DNA from: Actinomycetes bacterium
GTDB taxonomy: Bacteria > Actinomycetota > Acidimicrobiia > Spongiisociales > UBA5794
Direction of reading: 5' to 3'
DNA length: 24,107 nucleotides
Assembly (NCBI GenBank): GCA_023336765.1
Contig: JAMBLL010000136.1
Coordinates: 1-24,107 of the forward strand
In this document: positions 7,810-15,566 of the stretch, in pieces
Numbering within the stretch: the stretch's first letter is position 1
How the letters are laid out: the number at the start of each line of letters is the position of its first letter
Made by a program: the position numbers and the translations under genes
Notes under the pieces: model-generated
What the model saw: only the letters and a program-made list of their open reading frames with translations
Database searches by the model: none
Told to the model about the DNA's origin: nothing

Positions 7810-8763
7810 CTATCTCTGCTCTCTGAAGTACGGGATGGCGAGGGCCTCGGGTGCTCCGAGGTATCGGGCACGTTTGCCGCTGGTCAACACGATCATCGCA
7901 ATGATCGCAAGGACGAACGGGAGCATTGCAAGCAGTGTGGACGGGATATCGCTCCATGGTTCACCCAACGTTTGGAGGGTGAACTGCACACGCTCTGCAG
8001 CGCCGAACAGGTACGCCGCGAACACAGCACGACCGGGCCTCCAACTCGACAGAATGACGAGTGCGATGGCGATCCATCCTGCTGCGCCGATCGGATCGTC
8101 CTGCCATGTTGGCGTCAGTGCGAGCGAGAAATAGGCACCGCCGAGTCCGGCGAGCGCTCCTCCGATCAACACATGGGTGTACCGGATACGCGACACATTG
8201 ACGCCGGCAGACTCGGCGCTTGCCGGGTCCTCACCAACTGCACGAAGAGACAGACCCATGCGGGTATGGAACAGGTAGTAACTTGCCCCGGCCGCAATAG
8301 CCCAGGACAGGTAGACCAGGAGATCCTGGCCGAACAGCAGGGGACCGATCAGCGGTATCTCCGTGATCGATCCAGTGAAAACAGGCTCGAACACGGCACG
8401 TGACGGGTTGCCAACGAGCGGATTGCCTCCAGCGCGGCCGAGAAAACTAGCAAGACCTGTCCCGAATATCGCAAGCGCAAGACCTGAGACGATCTGGCTC
8501 ACTCGGAGGGTGATCGACAAGAAGGCATGGATCGACGACAACGCGGCACCTGCGAAGATCGCAATCACAACACCAAGGAACAGGTTGCCTGTGGTGAAGG
8601 TTGCCCAGAACCCAGCTACCGCACCGATGAGCATCATGCCCTGGACGCCAAGGTTCAGGATGCCTGACCTCTCCGTGAGGATCTCCCCCACGGTGGCGAA
8701 GATGAGAGGCGTGCCGAGTCCGATAGCTGCCATCACGGTGAGCATGAGGAGTGATTCGTTCAT
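7810..8763 (-). CDS. ABC transporter permease, BMP-dependent nucleoside/purine-type (second permease)
   Basis: A 317-residue multi-helix inner-membrane permease of the branched-chain/BPD_transp_2 superfamily. The N-terminal signature GEILTERSGILNLGVQGMM is characteristic of the permeases partnered with BMP lipoproteins (NupQ/YufQ-like), known mainly for nucleoside uptake. The EAA-like cytoplasmic loop RAVGEDPASAESAGV contacts the ATPase. Its ATG overlaps the stop of the other permease (ATGA), and the gene order lipoprotein-ATPase-permease-permease is the usual one, so the four proteins form one importer. The exact substrate (nucleoside, free purine or a related ureide) cannot be read from the sequence. 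Confidence 0.9.
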   Translation of the reverse strand: MNESLLMLTVMAAIGLGTPLIFATVGEILTERSGILNLGVQGMMLIGAVAGFWATFTTGNLFLGVVIAIFAGAALSSIHAFLSITLRVSQIVSGLALAIFGTGLASFLGRAGGNPLVGNPSRAVFEPVFTGSITEIPLIGPLLFGQDLLVYLSWAIAAGASYYLFHTRMGLSLRAVGEDPASAESAGVNVSRIRYTHVLIGGALAGLGGAYFSLALTPTWQDDPIGAAGWIAIALVILSSWRPGRAVFAAYLFGAAERVQFTLQTLGEPWSDIPSTLLAMLPFVLAIIAMIVLTSGKRARYLGAPEALAIPYFREQR

Positions 8764-9890
8764 GCGGGCTCCACCTCCTCAAGCACCGGTGTGACTTCGG
8801 ATTCTTCATCCGGTTCGATATCGGGTCTTCGGATGCGGTTGTTGATGAAGAACTCGCCCGCAACGGCGAAGATCAGTATCGCACCCTGGAGCATGGTCAC
8901 GGTCGCGGTTGGAACACCGATTGCCTGAAGTGAAGGACCCGCGTTGTTGAGTGCTCCCATGAGTATCGCAACGGGAATTATCGCAATCAGGTGTAAACCC
9001 GCAAGGGCTGCAACGATGATCCCGGTGAACCCAAGTCCAAGATCGAGTGAGCGGGGATCGAGTGCCCCCACGGGTCCAGCAACGAAAAGGCCACCCGCAA
9101 AACCCGCGTACGCGCCAGACAGGAGAAAGACGGTCAGGATCTTACGTGCAACGCCGATCCCGGCGTATCTGGCTGTGTCAGACGAATCGCCGACGATCCG
9201 CACGGCGAAACCCCAACGTGTCTTGCCGATCAGATACCAGGCGAAGACGGCAAGAGCGATCGCGATGAAGATCCCGCCAGTGAGACGAAAGAAGATCTCA
9301 GGTATTCGTGCACTCTCAGGAATCGGCCTGCCCTGGGGGAAGGTGCTTACCTCTGGATCTCTCCACGGACTCGAACTGCCGAAGATGAGGAAGTTCATGA
9401 GGGCCAACGCGATGAAGTTGAGCATCAATGTTGTGATGATCTCATTCGTTCCCAGATACACCCTCGGAATCGCAGCGATCGAAGCCCACATCGCCCCGCC
9501 AAGCCCTCCTGCAACGATCACGATAGGGATCATCAGGATCGACGGCACGCCGTCTCCGAGCCATATCGCAACCCCCGAAGCAACGATGGCGCCGAGGATG
9601 AACTGACCCTCTCCGCCGATGTTCCAAACGAGCATCTTGAACGCGATCGCTGCCGCAACGCCTGTAAGGATGAGCGGCGTCGCAGAGATCAATGTTTCGC
9701 TGATCCCGCGGGGAGACCCGAAGGCTGCATCAAGCATCTCGGAATAGACCTCGATCGGATTCACACCTGTGAGGAATAGGAAGATGCCAGCAACTATGAA
9801 CGCGGCAAGAACGGACGCAACCGGGACACCCAGTCTGACCTTCCACGACACGAGGCCCCGTGGTTCGACGATGAATCGACGCTTTGTCAT
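8760..9890 (-). CDS. ABC transporter permease, BMP-dependent nucleoside/purine-type (first permease)
   Basis: A 376-residue integral membrane protein resembling NupP/YufP permeases: a cytoplasmic N-terminus, a long first helix, then the NPIEVYSEMLDAAFGSP segment and IAFKMLVWNIGGEGQFILGA, both typical for this subfamily. The EAA-like loop VRIVGDSSDTARYAGIGV should couple to the ATPase. The C-terminus is a short acidic tail. It overlaps the genes on both sides by four bases (ATGA), showing tight translational coupling with the ATPase and the second permease. It forms the heteromeric membrane channel with the product of 7810-8763. Confidence 0.9.
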   Translation of the reverse strand: MTKRRFIVEPRGLVSWKVRLGVPVASVLAAFIVAGIFLFLTGVNPIEVYSEMLDAAFGSPRGISETLISATPLILTGVAAAIAFKMLVWNIGGEGQFILGAIVASGVAIWLGDGVPSILMIPIVIVAGGLGGAMWASIAAIPRVYLGTNEIITTLMLNFIALALMNFLIFGSSSPWRDPEVSTFPQGRPIPESARIPEIFFRLTGGIFIAIALAVFAWYLIGKTRWGFAVRIVGDSSDTARYAGIGVARKILTVFLLSGAYAGFAGGLFVAGPVGALDPRSLDLGLGFTGIIVAALAGLHLIAIIPVAILMGALNNAGPSLQAIGVPTATVTMLQGAILIFAVAGEFFINNRIRRPDIEPDEESEVTPVLEEVEPA

Positions 9891-11422
9891 GCCGACGCCT
9901 CCTCAACCTGTCCCGACATCAACAGACCCAGCCGCTCAGCTGTAGCCTCTTCGGCAGGCATCTCTCCCACGATCTCTCCTTCGAAAATGACCAGCAACCG
10001 ATCCGAAAGCGCGAGCAACTCGTCGAGATCCTCCGAGATGAGCAGTGTGGCAACGCCACGTGCCCGTTCCTTGAGGATGAGGTTCCTGACCTGTTCCGTT
10101 GCTCCGACGTCGAGACCACGAGTTGGTGATCTCAGGATCAACACTTTGGGTTCCAACTCGATCTCACGGGCCACGAGTGCCTTCTGAAGGTTCCCACCCG
10201 ACAGCAGCCTGATCGGCAACCCTGGCCGAACGCCGCGAATGTCGTACTCGTCGACGATGCGGTCGCCCTCGTCACGGAACGCCGACGCCACGAGCCGCCT
10301 GCCTTTGGAATAGGGAGGGGAACGGTATGCCTTGAGTGCCAGGTTCTCATCGGTCGTGAGTCCTGGGGCGAGTCCCATTCCGAGACGGCTTTGGGGTACG
10401 TACCCCTGGTGAGCATCGATGTGCTCAAGCACCGTGTTGTTCGTGATGTCGGCGCCGTCGAGCACAACGGATCCTGCGCTCGGTTTCCTCAGACCCACAA
10501 GTCCGTACGCGAGTTCACGCTGACCGTTCCCGGACACGCCTGCGATACCGATCACCTCGCCCTCACGGATGTCGAATGACATTCCTCTCACAGCTTCAAG
10601 CCCACGGTCCCCGGGAACATGGAGGTCCTTCACCGAAAGCATGACATCACCGAAATCCTCAACCGTGTCACGGGTGGGGAGCACGAGGTCTCTGCCCACC
10701 ATCATCCTGGCAAGTTCTCTCGTGTCAGCATCGGCCGTTGCGACACCGCCGACGGTCTTTCCGTTGCGAAGTACGGTGACTCTGTCGGATACCTGTTTGA
10801 CCTCGTCGAGTTTGTGCGAAACGAAGATCACCGAACGACCTTCAGCAGCCATCTGTCGCATCGTCTTGAACAGCGCCTGGCCTTCCTGAGGCGTGAGCAC
10901 CGCTGTAGGTTCATCGAGGATCAGGATCTTGACGTTGCGGTAGAGAAGCTTGAGGATCTCGACACGTTGCTGCTCGCCCACGGACAACTGCCAGATCCGA
11001 GCTGCGGGATCGATCGGGAGGTCGTACTTCTCCCCGAGTTCCCTGGCAGCCTTGTGAATCTCCTTCTGGTTCAGCCTCACTCCCGTATCAGGATGCCCGA
11101 GCGCGAAGTTCTCAGCAACCGTCAAGTTCGACACGAGGCGGAAGTGTTGGTACACCATCCCGACGCCAGATGCGAGTGCTTCTTTCGGGTTCTTGAACGT
11201 GACCTCTTCACCTTCGAAGAATACATCGCCCGCATCGGGGCGATAGAGGCCGGCGAGAATCGAACACAACGTCGACTTGCCTGCGCCGTTCTCTCCAAGG
11301 AGGGCGTGGACCTCTCCTTGGGCCAACTTGAAGTCAACGTTGTCGTTGGCTTTCACCCCGTAGAAGGACTTGTCCACTCCGCAGAGTTCGACGGCCAGCG
11401 TGTCCGTTGGTGCCTGAGTCAC
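9887..11422 (-). CDS. ABC transporter ATPase with two ABC domains (BMP/nucleoside type)
   Basis: A 511-residue tandem ATPase of the sugar/nucleoside importer class. The first domain has Walker A GENGAGKST (residues 43-51), signature LSVGEQQRVE and Walker B ILILDEPTAVLTP. The second has a degenerate P-loop GVSGNGQRE, signature LSGGNLQKAL and ILRSPTRGLD in the Walker B region, so only one site is likely to be fully catalytic, as is normal for NupO/YufO-like proteins. The start is GTG 11422, supported by AGAGG seven bases upstream. It overlaps the first permease gene by ATGA and follows the binding-protein gene after an 82-base gap containing a stem-loop. Confidence 0.92.
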   Translation of the reverse strand: MTQAPTDTLAVELCGVDKSFYGVKANDNVDFKLAQGEVHALLGENGAGKSTLCSILAGLYRPDAGDVFFEGEEVTFKNPKEALASGVGMVYQHFRLVSNLTVAENFALGHPDTGVRLNQKEIHKAARELGEKYDLPIDPAARIWQLSVGEQQRVEILKLLYRNVKILILDEPTAVLTPQEGQALFKTMRQMAAEGRSVIFVSHKLDEVKQVSDRVTVLRNGKTVGGVATADADTRELARMMVGRDLVLPTRDTVEDFGDVMLSVKDLHVPGDRGLEAVRGMSFDIREGEVIGIAGVSGNGQRELAYGLVGLRKPSAGSVVLDGADITNNTVLEHIDAHQGYVPQSRLGMGLAPGLTTDENLALKAYRSPPYSKGRRLVASAFRDEGDRIVDEYDIRGVRPGLPIRLLSGGNLQKALVAREIELEPKVLILRSPTRGLDVGATEQVRNLILKERARGVATLLISEDLDELLALSDRLLVIFEGEIVGEMPAEEATAERLGLLMSGQVEEASA

Positions 11423-11451
11423 CTATCAGCCTCTTTTCTGCAGTACTGCCG

Positions 11452-11485
11452 CTGGATGTGCCCGGGAGTTCCCAGGCACATCCAG
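11452..11485 (-). other. 11-bp stem-loop between binding-protein and ATPase genes
   Basis: CTGGATGTGCC (11452-11462) and its exact complement (11475-11485) enclose a 12-base loop with further GGG/CCC pairing. It lies just after the binding-protein stop in transcription direction and has no following T-run. Such structures often stabilise the binding-protein mRNA or cause partial termination, giving more lipoprotein than transporter; that role is inferred. Confidence 0.6.
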
Positions 11486-11504
11486 TGCAATACCACGTCG
11501 TTGA

Positions 11505-12638
11505 TCAGCCGGTCGGGCTACCGATCACTCCTTCGACAAAGAAGTCCATCCCGAAGATGTCTCCGAGTGGCTGGCTCTCGCCGTCCTGGTTGACGATCGG
11601 GTCCGTGAAGACGACAAATGCCCCGTCTATGATCTCGGATTCGCGCACGAGGATCAGGTCCTGCGTATCCTGGGCGACCGAATCGCCGAATGGGGCGAGA
11701 ACGACCATTCCGTCCGCCATGTTGCCGTATACAGCCTCCGACTTCCATGTACCGTCGAGGACCTGCTGTGCCGTCGTGATGTAGAACGGCGCCCAGTCCC
11801 AGGTGGCCGCTGTCAGCCAGGCGGTGGGAGCGAACTCGGTCATATCCGTGTTGTATCCAACCCAACCCGCTCCAGCAGCTTCAGCGGCCTGGCCGGGTGC
11901 CGCAGAATCCTGGTGCATGGCAATAACGTCCGCCCCTGCGTCGATCAATGATTCGGCGGCCGTGCCTTCCTTTGGTGGATCGAACCAGGTGGACGTCCAC
12001 ACGACCTGAACCTCTGCGTCAGGGTTGACCTCGCGGGCACCAAGCGTAAATGCGTTGATGCCGCGAAGCACCTCAGGAATCGGGAATGCTGCAACGTAGC
12101 CGATGAGGTTCGTCTCGGTGGCAGCGCCGGCCGCCATACCGCTCAGGTACCTGGCCTCTTCAGCGGCGCCGAAGTAGTTGCCCATGTTCTCCGACGTCTT
12201 AAATCCCGTTGCGTGCATGAACACGGTATCGGGGAAGTTCTCGGCAGCGGCGAGCATTGGATCCATATAGCCGAAGGATGTGCCGAAGATCAGGGTGTTG
12301 CCGTTTGCGGCAAGATCCTCGAAGACACGCTGGGCATCTGACCCTTCAGGAATACTCTCGAGCGTCGTTATCTCGACACCATCGCCGTACTCTGCCTTGA
12401 GCGCCTGGGCACCCTGGTCATGTGCCCATGACCAACCCTTGTCTGCCACGGGGCCGACGTGCACGAATGCGACCTTGAGCACCTCGCCCGATGTGTCCGT
12501 ACCGGATGCCACCGTCGTATCGGTTCCAGCGGCGGCAGCCGTTGTGTCGGTCGTGTCATCGCTACTTGAGCACGCTGCAGCGAGCAGGGCGAACGCGACA
12601 ACCATGATCGCAAGTATCCGCCATCTTGATCGAGCCAT
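11505..12638 (-). CDS. BMP-family substrate-binding lipoprotein (PnrA-like)
   Basis: A 377-residue lipoprotein receptor for the ABC importer encoded downstream. ATG 12638 is chosen because AGAGGA lies seven bases upstream and a lipoprotein signal peptide follows, ending in LLAAAC with Cys23; two in-frame upstream ATGs would only add a non-signal extension. After a Ser/Asp/Thr linker the mature BMP domain begins with VAFVHVGPVADKGWSWAHDQG, the diagnostic family start, and continues with NTLIFGTSFGYMDPM, ARYLSGMAAGAATETNLIGYV and GADVIAMHQDS. BMP proteins with known ligands mostly bind nucleosides (PnrA binds purine nucleosides), and closely related actinobacterial ones may bind other purine derivatives. 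It is anchored outside the membrane. First gene of the transporter set, 128 bases after the carbamate kinase stop. Confidence 0.92.
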   Translation of the reverse strand: MARSRWRILAIMVVAFALLAAACSSSDDTTDTTAAAAGTDTTVASGTDTSGEVLKVAFVHVGPVADKGWSWAHDQGAQALKAEYGDGVEITTLESIPEGSDAQRVFEDLAANGNTLIFGTSFGYMDPMLAAAENFPDTVFMHATGFKTSENMGNYFGAAEEARYLSGMAAGAATETNLIGYVAAFPIPEVLRGINAFTLGAREVNPDAEVQVVWTSTWFDPPKEGTAAESLIDAGADVIAMHQDSAAPGQAAEAAGAGWVGYNTDMTEFAPTAWLTAATWDWAPFYITTAQQVLDGTWKSEAVYGNMADGMVVLAPFGDSVAQDTQDLILVRESEIIDGAFVVFTDPIVNQDGESQPLGDIFGMDFFVEGVIGSPTG

Positions 12639-12734
12639 AATGTATTCCTCTTTCATGTCACATCGGCCCACCTTGTGGACCAATCAACGATCTACCTTGT
12701 CCATCCTAGATGCTGAGTTGCTTCTCCGCGTTCT

Positions 12735-12758
12735 TGCTGACCGCCGTGTGTGTCAGCA
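12735..12758 (-). other. small stem-loop after carbamate kinase gene
   Basis: TGCTGAC (12735-12741) pairs with GTCAGCA (12752-12758) across a 10-base loop, a few bases past the carbamate kinase stop. It is a weak candidate for partial termination between carbamate kinase and the importer genes. The rest of the 128-base gap shows only the importer's ribosome binding site and no convincing promoter. Confidence 0.3.
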
Positions 12759-12766
12759 GTTGTCTG

Positions 12767-13708
12767 TCATTGAACGATCCTTGTCCCTGTCTCGCCTGCC
12801 ATCGCGCGTTCAAGGTTGACCGGGTTCGTGATCAGAGCCTCTTTGCCTCCACCTTCGAGGAACTGGACGACAGCGCGCATCTTGGGAGCCATGGAACCTT
12901 CTGCGAAGTGGGTTCCCTCTTCGAGGTAACCCTTCACTTCTGCCAGCGTCATCTGGTCGATCCACTCCTCTTCCGGCGTACCAAAGTTGAGGGCCACTTG
13001 CTCGACCGCAGTCGAGATCAATAACACATCTGCTTCGACCTGGATCGCGAGCAACGCTGAGGCAAGATCCTTATCGATCACCGCTGCGATGCCTTCAAGC
13101 TTGCCATCCTCGTTCGTGACGACTGGAATTCCACCGCCGCCAACGGCGACCGTCACAACACCAGCAGCAAGAAGGCCCTTGATGACATCTAGTTCGATGA
13201 TCCTCATGGGTTGCGGCGACGCAACAACACGGCGCCATCCTCGCCCGGCGTCTTCCTTGATATCCCAGCCTTCTTCGTCCCTGCGCTTGAATGCCTCCTC
13301 TTCGTCCATGAACGAACCGATCGGCTTCGATGGAACCTTGAAAGCAGGGTCGTCCGGGTCGACCTCGACCTGGGTGACGACCGTGGCGACGCTCTTGTCG
13401 ATACCGCGCGCAGCGAAATCGTTGTACATGTTCTGTTGAAGCATGTAGCCGATGGCACCCTGGGTGTCGGCACCGGCGTAGTCAAGGGGGATCTCGTGGA
13501 GTTCGTTGCTCGCAAGCTCAGAACGTCTCAGGATGAACCCAACCTGGGGTCCGTTGCCGTGTGATACCGCAACATCCCACCCCTGCTCGATGAGACCAGC
13601 GATATGATCGCTGGTCTCATCGGTGGCTGCATACTGGTCCTGGACTGATTGATGCTCCTTGTCAGGAATGAGCGAGTTGCCGCCAATGGCGAGAACAAGT
13701 TTCGGCAT
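12767..13708 (-). CDS. arcC: carbamate kinase
   Basis: Carbamate kinase interconverts carbamoyl phosphate plus ADP with carbamate plus ATP; in catabolic clusters it makes ATP, carbamate then falling apart to CO2 and ammonia. The 313-residue length is normal. Family motifs are complete: LAIGGNSL (residues 6-13), SHGNGPQVG (49-57), the GGGGIPV nucleotide loop, DKDLASALLA, and EGSMAPKM near the C-terminus. ATG 13708 is chosen because it overlaps the upstream transcarbamylase stop as TAATG, a classic coupling arrangement; a TTG nine bases upstream is less likely. Coupled translation with a transcarbamylase strongly suggests that the carbamoyl phosphate comes from phosphorolysis of a carbamoylated compound. 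Confidence 0.95.
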   Translation of the reverse strand: MPKLVLAIGGNSLIPDKEHQSVQDQYAATDETSDHIAGLIEQGWDVAVSHGNGPQVGFILRRSELASNELHEIPLDYAGADTQGAIGYMLQQNMYNDFAARGIDKSVATVVTQVEVDPDDPAFKVPSKPIGSFMDEEEAFKRRDEEGWDIKEDAGRGWRRVVASPQPMRIIELDVIKGLLAAGVVTVAVGGGGIPVVTNEDGKLEGIAAVIDKDLASALLAIQVEADVLLISTAVEQVALNFGTPEEEWIDQMTLAEVKGYLEEGTHFAEGSMAPKMRAVVQFLEGGGKEALITNPVNLERAMAGETGTRIVQ

Positions 13709-14658
13709 TATTCCCAAGCTCCGAGAACCGAGGACAACAGCGCCATACGCATGACAACACCGTTGTAGGCCTCCTGCCAGTACCTGGCGTGCCTGAGGTC
13801 GTCAACCTCGGGAAGCAACTCGTCCATCCGAGGCAGCGAGTGCAGGATGATCGAGTCGGTCTTCGCTCTCTTCATCACGTCCTGGGTGATCTTGTAGTTG
13901 TCCGGTGTGATCCCGTAGTCGTCTGGCCTCTCATGGACCGGGATCGTATAGTCAGGCTGGATGACAGGCTCCATGTAGATGACATCAGCCTCACCGATGA
14001 CCTCGTCGATATGCTCGACGGTCCGGTAATTCGTACCCTTTTCGTCAAGCTCCGCAAGGAATTCAGGTAGCGGGGCCATCTCATCGGGTGACAAGATGAC
14101 CATCTCGGCATCGAACTGGGACAGCGCGTACCCGATGGAGTGCATCGTGCGCATCCTGTGGTCACCGATGGCAACGAACGTGAGTCCGTCGAGGGTGCCC
14201 TTCTCCTTGAGAATCGTGTAGAGATCGGTGAGGACCTGCGTGGGGTGTTCGCCCCAGCCGTCTCCTGCGTTGATGACAGGGATCGATGCCCACTTGGCTG
14301 CCTCGTGAGGAGCGCCCTGCTCGAAGTGGCGCATGACGATGACATCGCCATAGTACTCGAGCATGTGGACGGTGTCCTTGATCGACTCCTGGTAGAAGTC
14401 ACCAGCGCGCGTCATCTTGGCATCAGAGAAACCTGTCACGGCGCCGCCAAGGCGGAGCATGGCAGCTTCATGTGCCAGACGTGTACGCGTGGATGGCTGG
14501 TAGAAGGCAGTCACCAGCGTCTTGTGCTCGAGGATGTCCGTGTTCCGACGCTTTCTGGCAATCGGTTCGAGCCTGTCGGCGATCTCGAAAAGGTGGAAGA
14601 ACTCGTTGCGCTCGAAGTCCTTGAGCGAGAGGATGTCGCGTCCTGCGAAGCTTCGCAT
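13708..14658 (-). CDS. aspartate/ornithine carbamoyltransferase family protein, probably catabolic
   Basis: A 316-residue transcarbamylase most like the ATCase catalytic chain. The carbamoyl phosphate site is intact: STRTR (56-60), Arg110 in VMRH, HPTQ (138-141), Arg170 in MRTMHS, and HSLPR (273-277) with Ser where ATCases have HPLPR and OTCases HCLP. The C-terminal HARYWQEAYNGVVMRMALL is also ATCase-like. However the segment that in ATCase carries the aspartate-binding R-x-Q reads YMEPVIQPD (228-236), and the 80s loop is KMTRAGDFYQE instead of the K-GET type. The acceptor is therefore unlikely to be aspartate. No regulatory (PyrI) or other pyrimidine gene is nearby; instead carbamate kinase is coupled by TAATG. 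The start is supported by AAAGGAGG seven bases upstream. Confidence 0.85.
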   Translation of the reverse strand: MRSFAGRDILSLKDFERNEFFHLFEIADRLEPIARKRRNTDILEHKTLVTAFYQPSTRTRLAHEAAMLRLGGAVTGFSDAKMTRAGDFYQESIKDTVHMLEYYGDVIVMRHFEQGAPHEAAKWASIPVINAGDGWGEHPTQVLTDLYTILKEKGTLDGLTFVAIGDHRMRTMHSIGYALSQFDAEMVILSPDEMAPLPEFLAELDEKGTNYRTVEHIDEVIGEADVIYMEPVIQPDYTIPVHERPDDYGITPDNYKITQDVMKRAKTDSIILHSLPRMDELLPEVDDLRHARYWQEAYNGVVMRMALLSSVLGAWE

Positions 14659-14671
14659 GTGGGGCCCTCCT

Positions 14672-14700
14672 TTGGGCTTGTTGGCGATTGGTCATACTAT
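14672..14700 (+). promoter_or_regulatory. possible promoter of the GntR regulator gene
   Basis: TTGGGC (14672-14677), 17 bases, TACTAT (14695-14700) resembles a weak -35/-10 pair; transcription would begin near 14707, leaving a leader of about 34 bases before GTG 14741. The -10 lies inside the palindrome at 14695-14704, which would let a bound repressor block it. Consensus matching only. Confidence 0.3.
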
Positions 14701-14704
14701 AGTA
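14695..14704. promoter_or_regulatory. perfect palindrome TACTATAGTA, candidate GntR operator
   Basis: The 82-base region between the divergent transcarbamylase and GntR genes contains TACTATAGTA, its own reverse complement, the size and AT-rich style of known GntR/HutC operators. A second, wider inverted repeat overlaps it: GGTCAT (14690-14695) and ATGACC (14712-14717). Position between the regulator and its divergent neighbour suggests autoregulation and control of the transcarbamylase-carbamate kinase genes. Confidence 0.5.
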
Positions 14705-14740
14705 CAACCTGATGACCATACATCGACGAGGTCGAATACA

Positions 14741-15472
14741 GTGATCACGCGCAACCCGTCTCTCACGGACCAGGTCACGGCCCACATCAAACAGCTGATC
14801 TCCGCCGACGGCTTTGATGACGGGCGTATCCCTCCAGAGACCGACCTCGCGTCTGACCTTGGCGTGTCACGCACCACGATCCGTGACGCCCTCAGCCGCC
14901 TCGAGCACGAGGGGGCCATCTACCGAAGACAAGGTGCAGGTACATTCGTCAATGAACATGGCTTGAGGATCAAGTCCCGCCTCGAGAACATCTGGTCCTA
15001 CGAGGAACTCCTCGAGAACCATGGGTACGAGCCATCGGTTCGAGTGCTTGATGTCTCCCAGGCCCCTTGCGACCTTGCCACGGCGGATGCACTTGGCCTC
15101 GAAGCAGGCGACCCCATCCTCCTGGTCGAGAAACTCTTCCTCGAGAATGAGACACCGGTGGTGCTCACGCTCAATCGGATTCCTGTTGCGAATTTCACGA
15201 CGCCCCCACCAACAGGGGATGAAGACATCCCGGTGTACGCGTACCTCGATACGCACTGTGATAGGAAACTCGCCTACTACCTCTCGGAGATCGTCCCCGT
15301 TGTCCTTGACACGGATCAGGCCGGTCGGCTTGATGTGGAACCGGGCACACCGGCCATGTCGTTCGACGAGGTCGGCTATGACAAGCACAACGAACCCATC
15401 GTGCGCGCAACGTCGTTCTTTCGTGACGACCTCCTGCGTTTCCGCCTGATCCGCAAGAGAATGGGAACTTGA
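14741..15472 (+). CDS. GntR-family transcriptional regulator, HutC/UTRA type
   Basis: A 243-residue DNA-binding regulator. GTG 14741 is supported by GAGGT eight bases upstream. The winged helix-turn-helix spans about residues 5-68 (IPPETDLASDLGVSRTTIRDALSRL and the wing YRRQGAGTFV), and the remaining part is a UTRA ligand-binding domain with the usual LEAGDPILLVEKLFLENETPV and FDEVGYDKHNEPIVRATSFF strands. UTRA regulators sense small catabolic metabolites and normally act as repressors released by the ligand. Its location at the divergent junction between two catabolic halves suggests it controls both the carbamoyltransferase-kinase-importer genes and the YgeW-to-YqeC genes; the inducer (a purine or ureido intermediate) is inferred. 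Confidence 0.92.
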   Translation: MITRNPSLTDQVTAHIKQLISADGFDDGRIPPETDLASDLGVSRTTIRDALSRLEHEGAIYRRQGAGTFVNEHGLRIKSRLENIWSYEELLENHGYEPSVRVLDVSQAPCDLATADALGLEAGDPILLVEKLFLENETPVVLTLNRIPVANFTTPPPTGDEDIPVYAYLDTHCDRKLAYYLSEIVPVVLDTDQAGRLDVEPGTPAMSFDEVGYDKHNEPIVRATSFFRDDLLRFRLIRKRMGT

Positions 15473-15520
15473 GGGAAGAAGCCGTCAGCCGTCAGCTATC
15501 AGCAAGAAGAAGAGACCAAG

Positions 15521-15546
15521 AACACAGAACACAGAACACAGAACAG
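15521..15546 (+). repeat. tandem 7-base repeat (AACACAG x3 plus partial)
   Basis: Three exact copies of AACACAG (15521-15541) and a fourth partial unit, followed by the palindrome CTAGCTAG (15547-15554). About 20 bases upstream (15483-15503) is a second repeated word, GTCAGCC/GTCAGCT/ATCAGC. All lie in the 94-base gap before the ygeW-like gene. The adjacent AAGGAG (15555-15560) is the ribosome binding site of that gene. Confidence 0.75.
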
Positions 15547-15566
15547 CTAGCTAGAAGGAGTAGAGA

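Noticed and set aside
12639..12683. Upstream in-frame ATGs of the BMP lipoprotein
   Set aside because: They would bury the signal peptide behind a charged leader; the strong AGAGGA site fits ATG 12638.
13708..14658. Pyrimidine-biosynthetic pyrB
   Set aside because: The aspartate-binding residues are replaced and the neighbours are catabolic (carbamate kinase, importer) rather than pyr genes.
15521..15546. CRISPR array
   Set aside because: The repeat unit is only seven bases, without spacers, and no cas genes are present.
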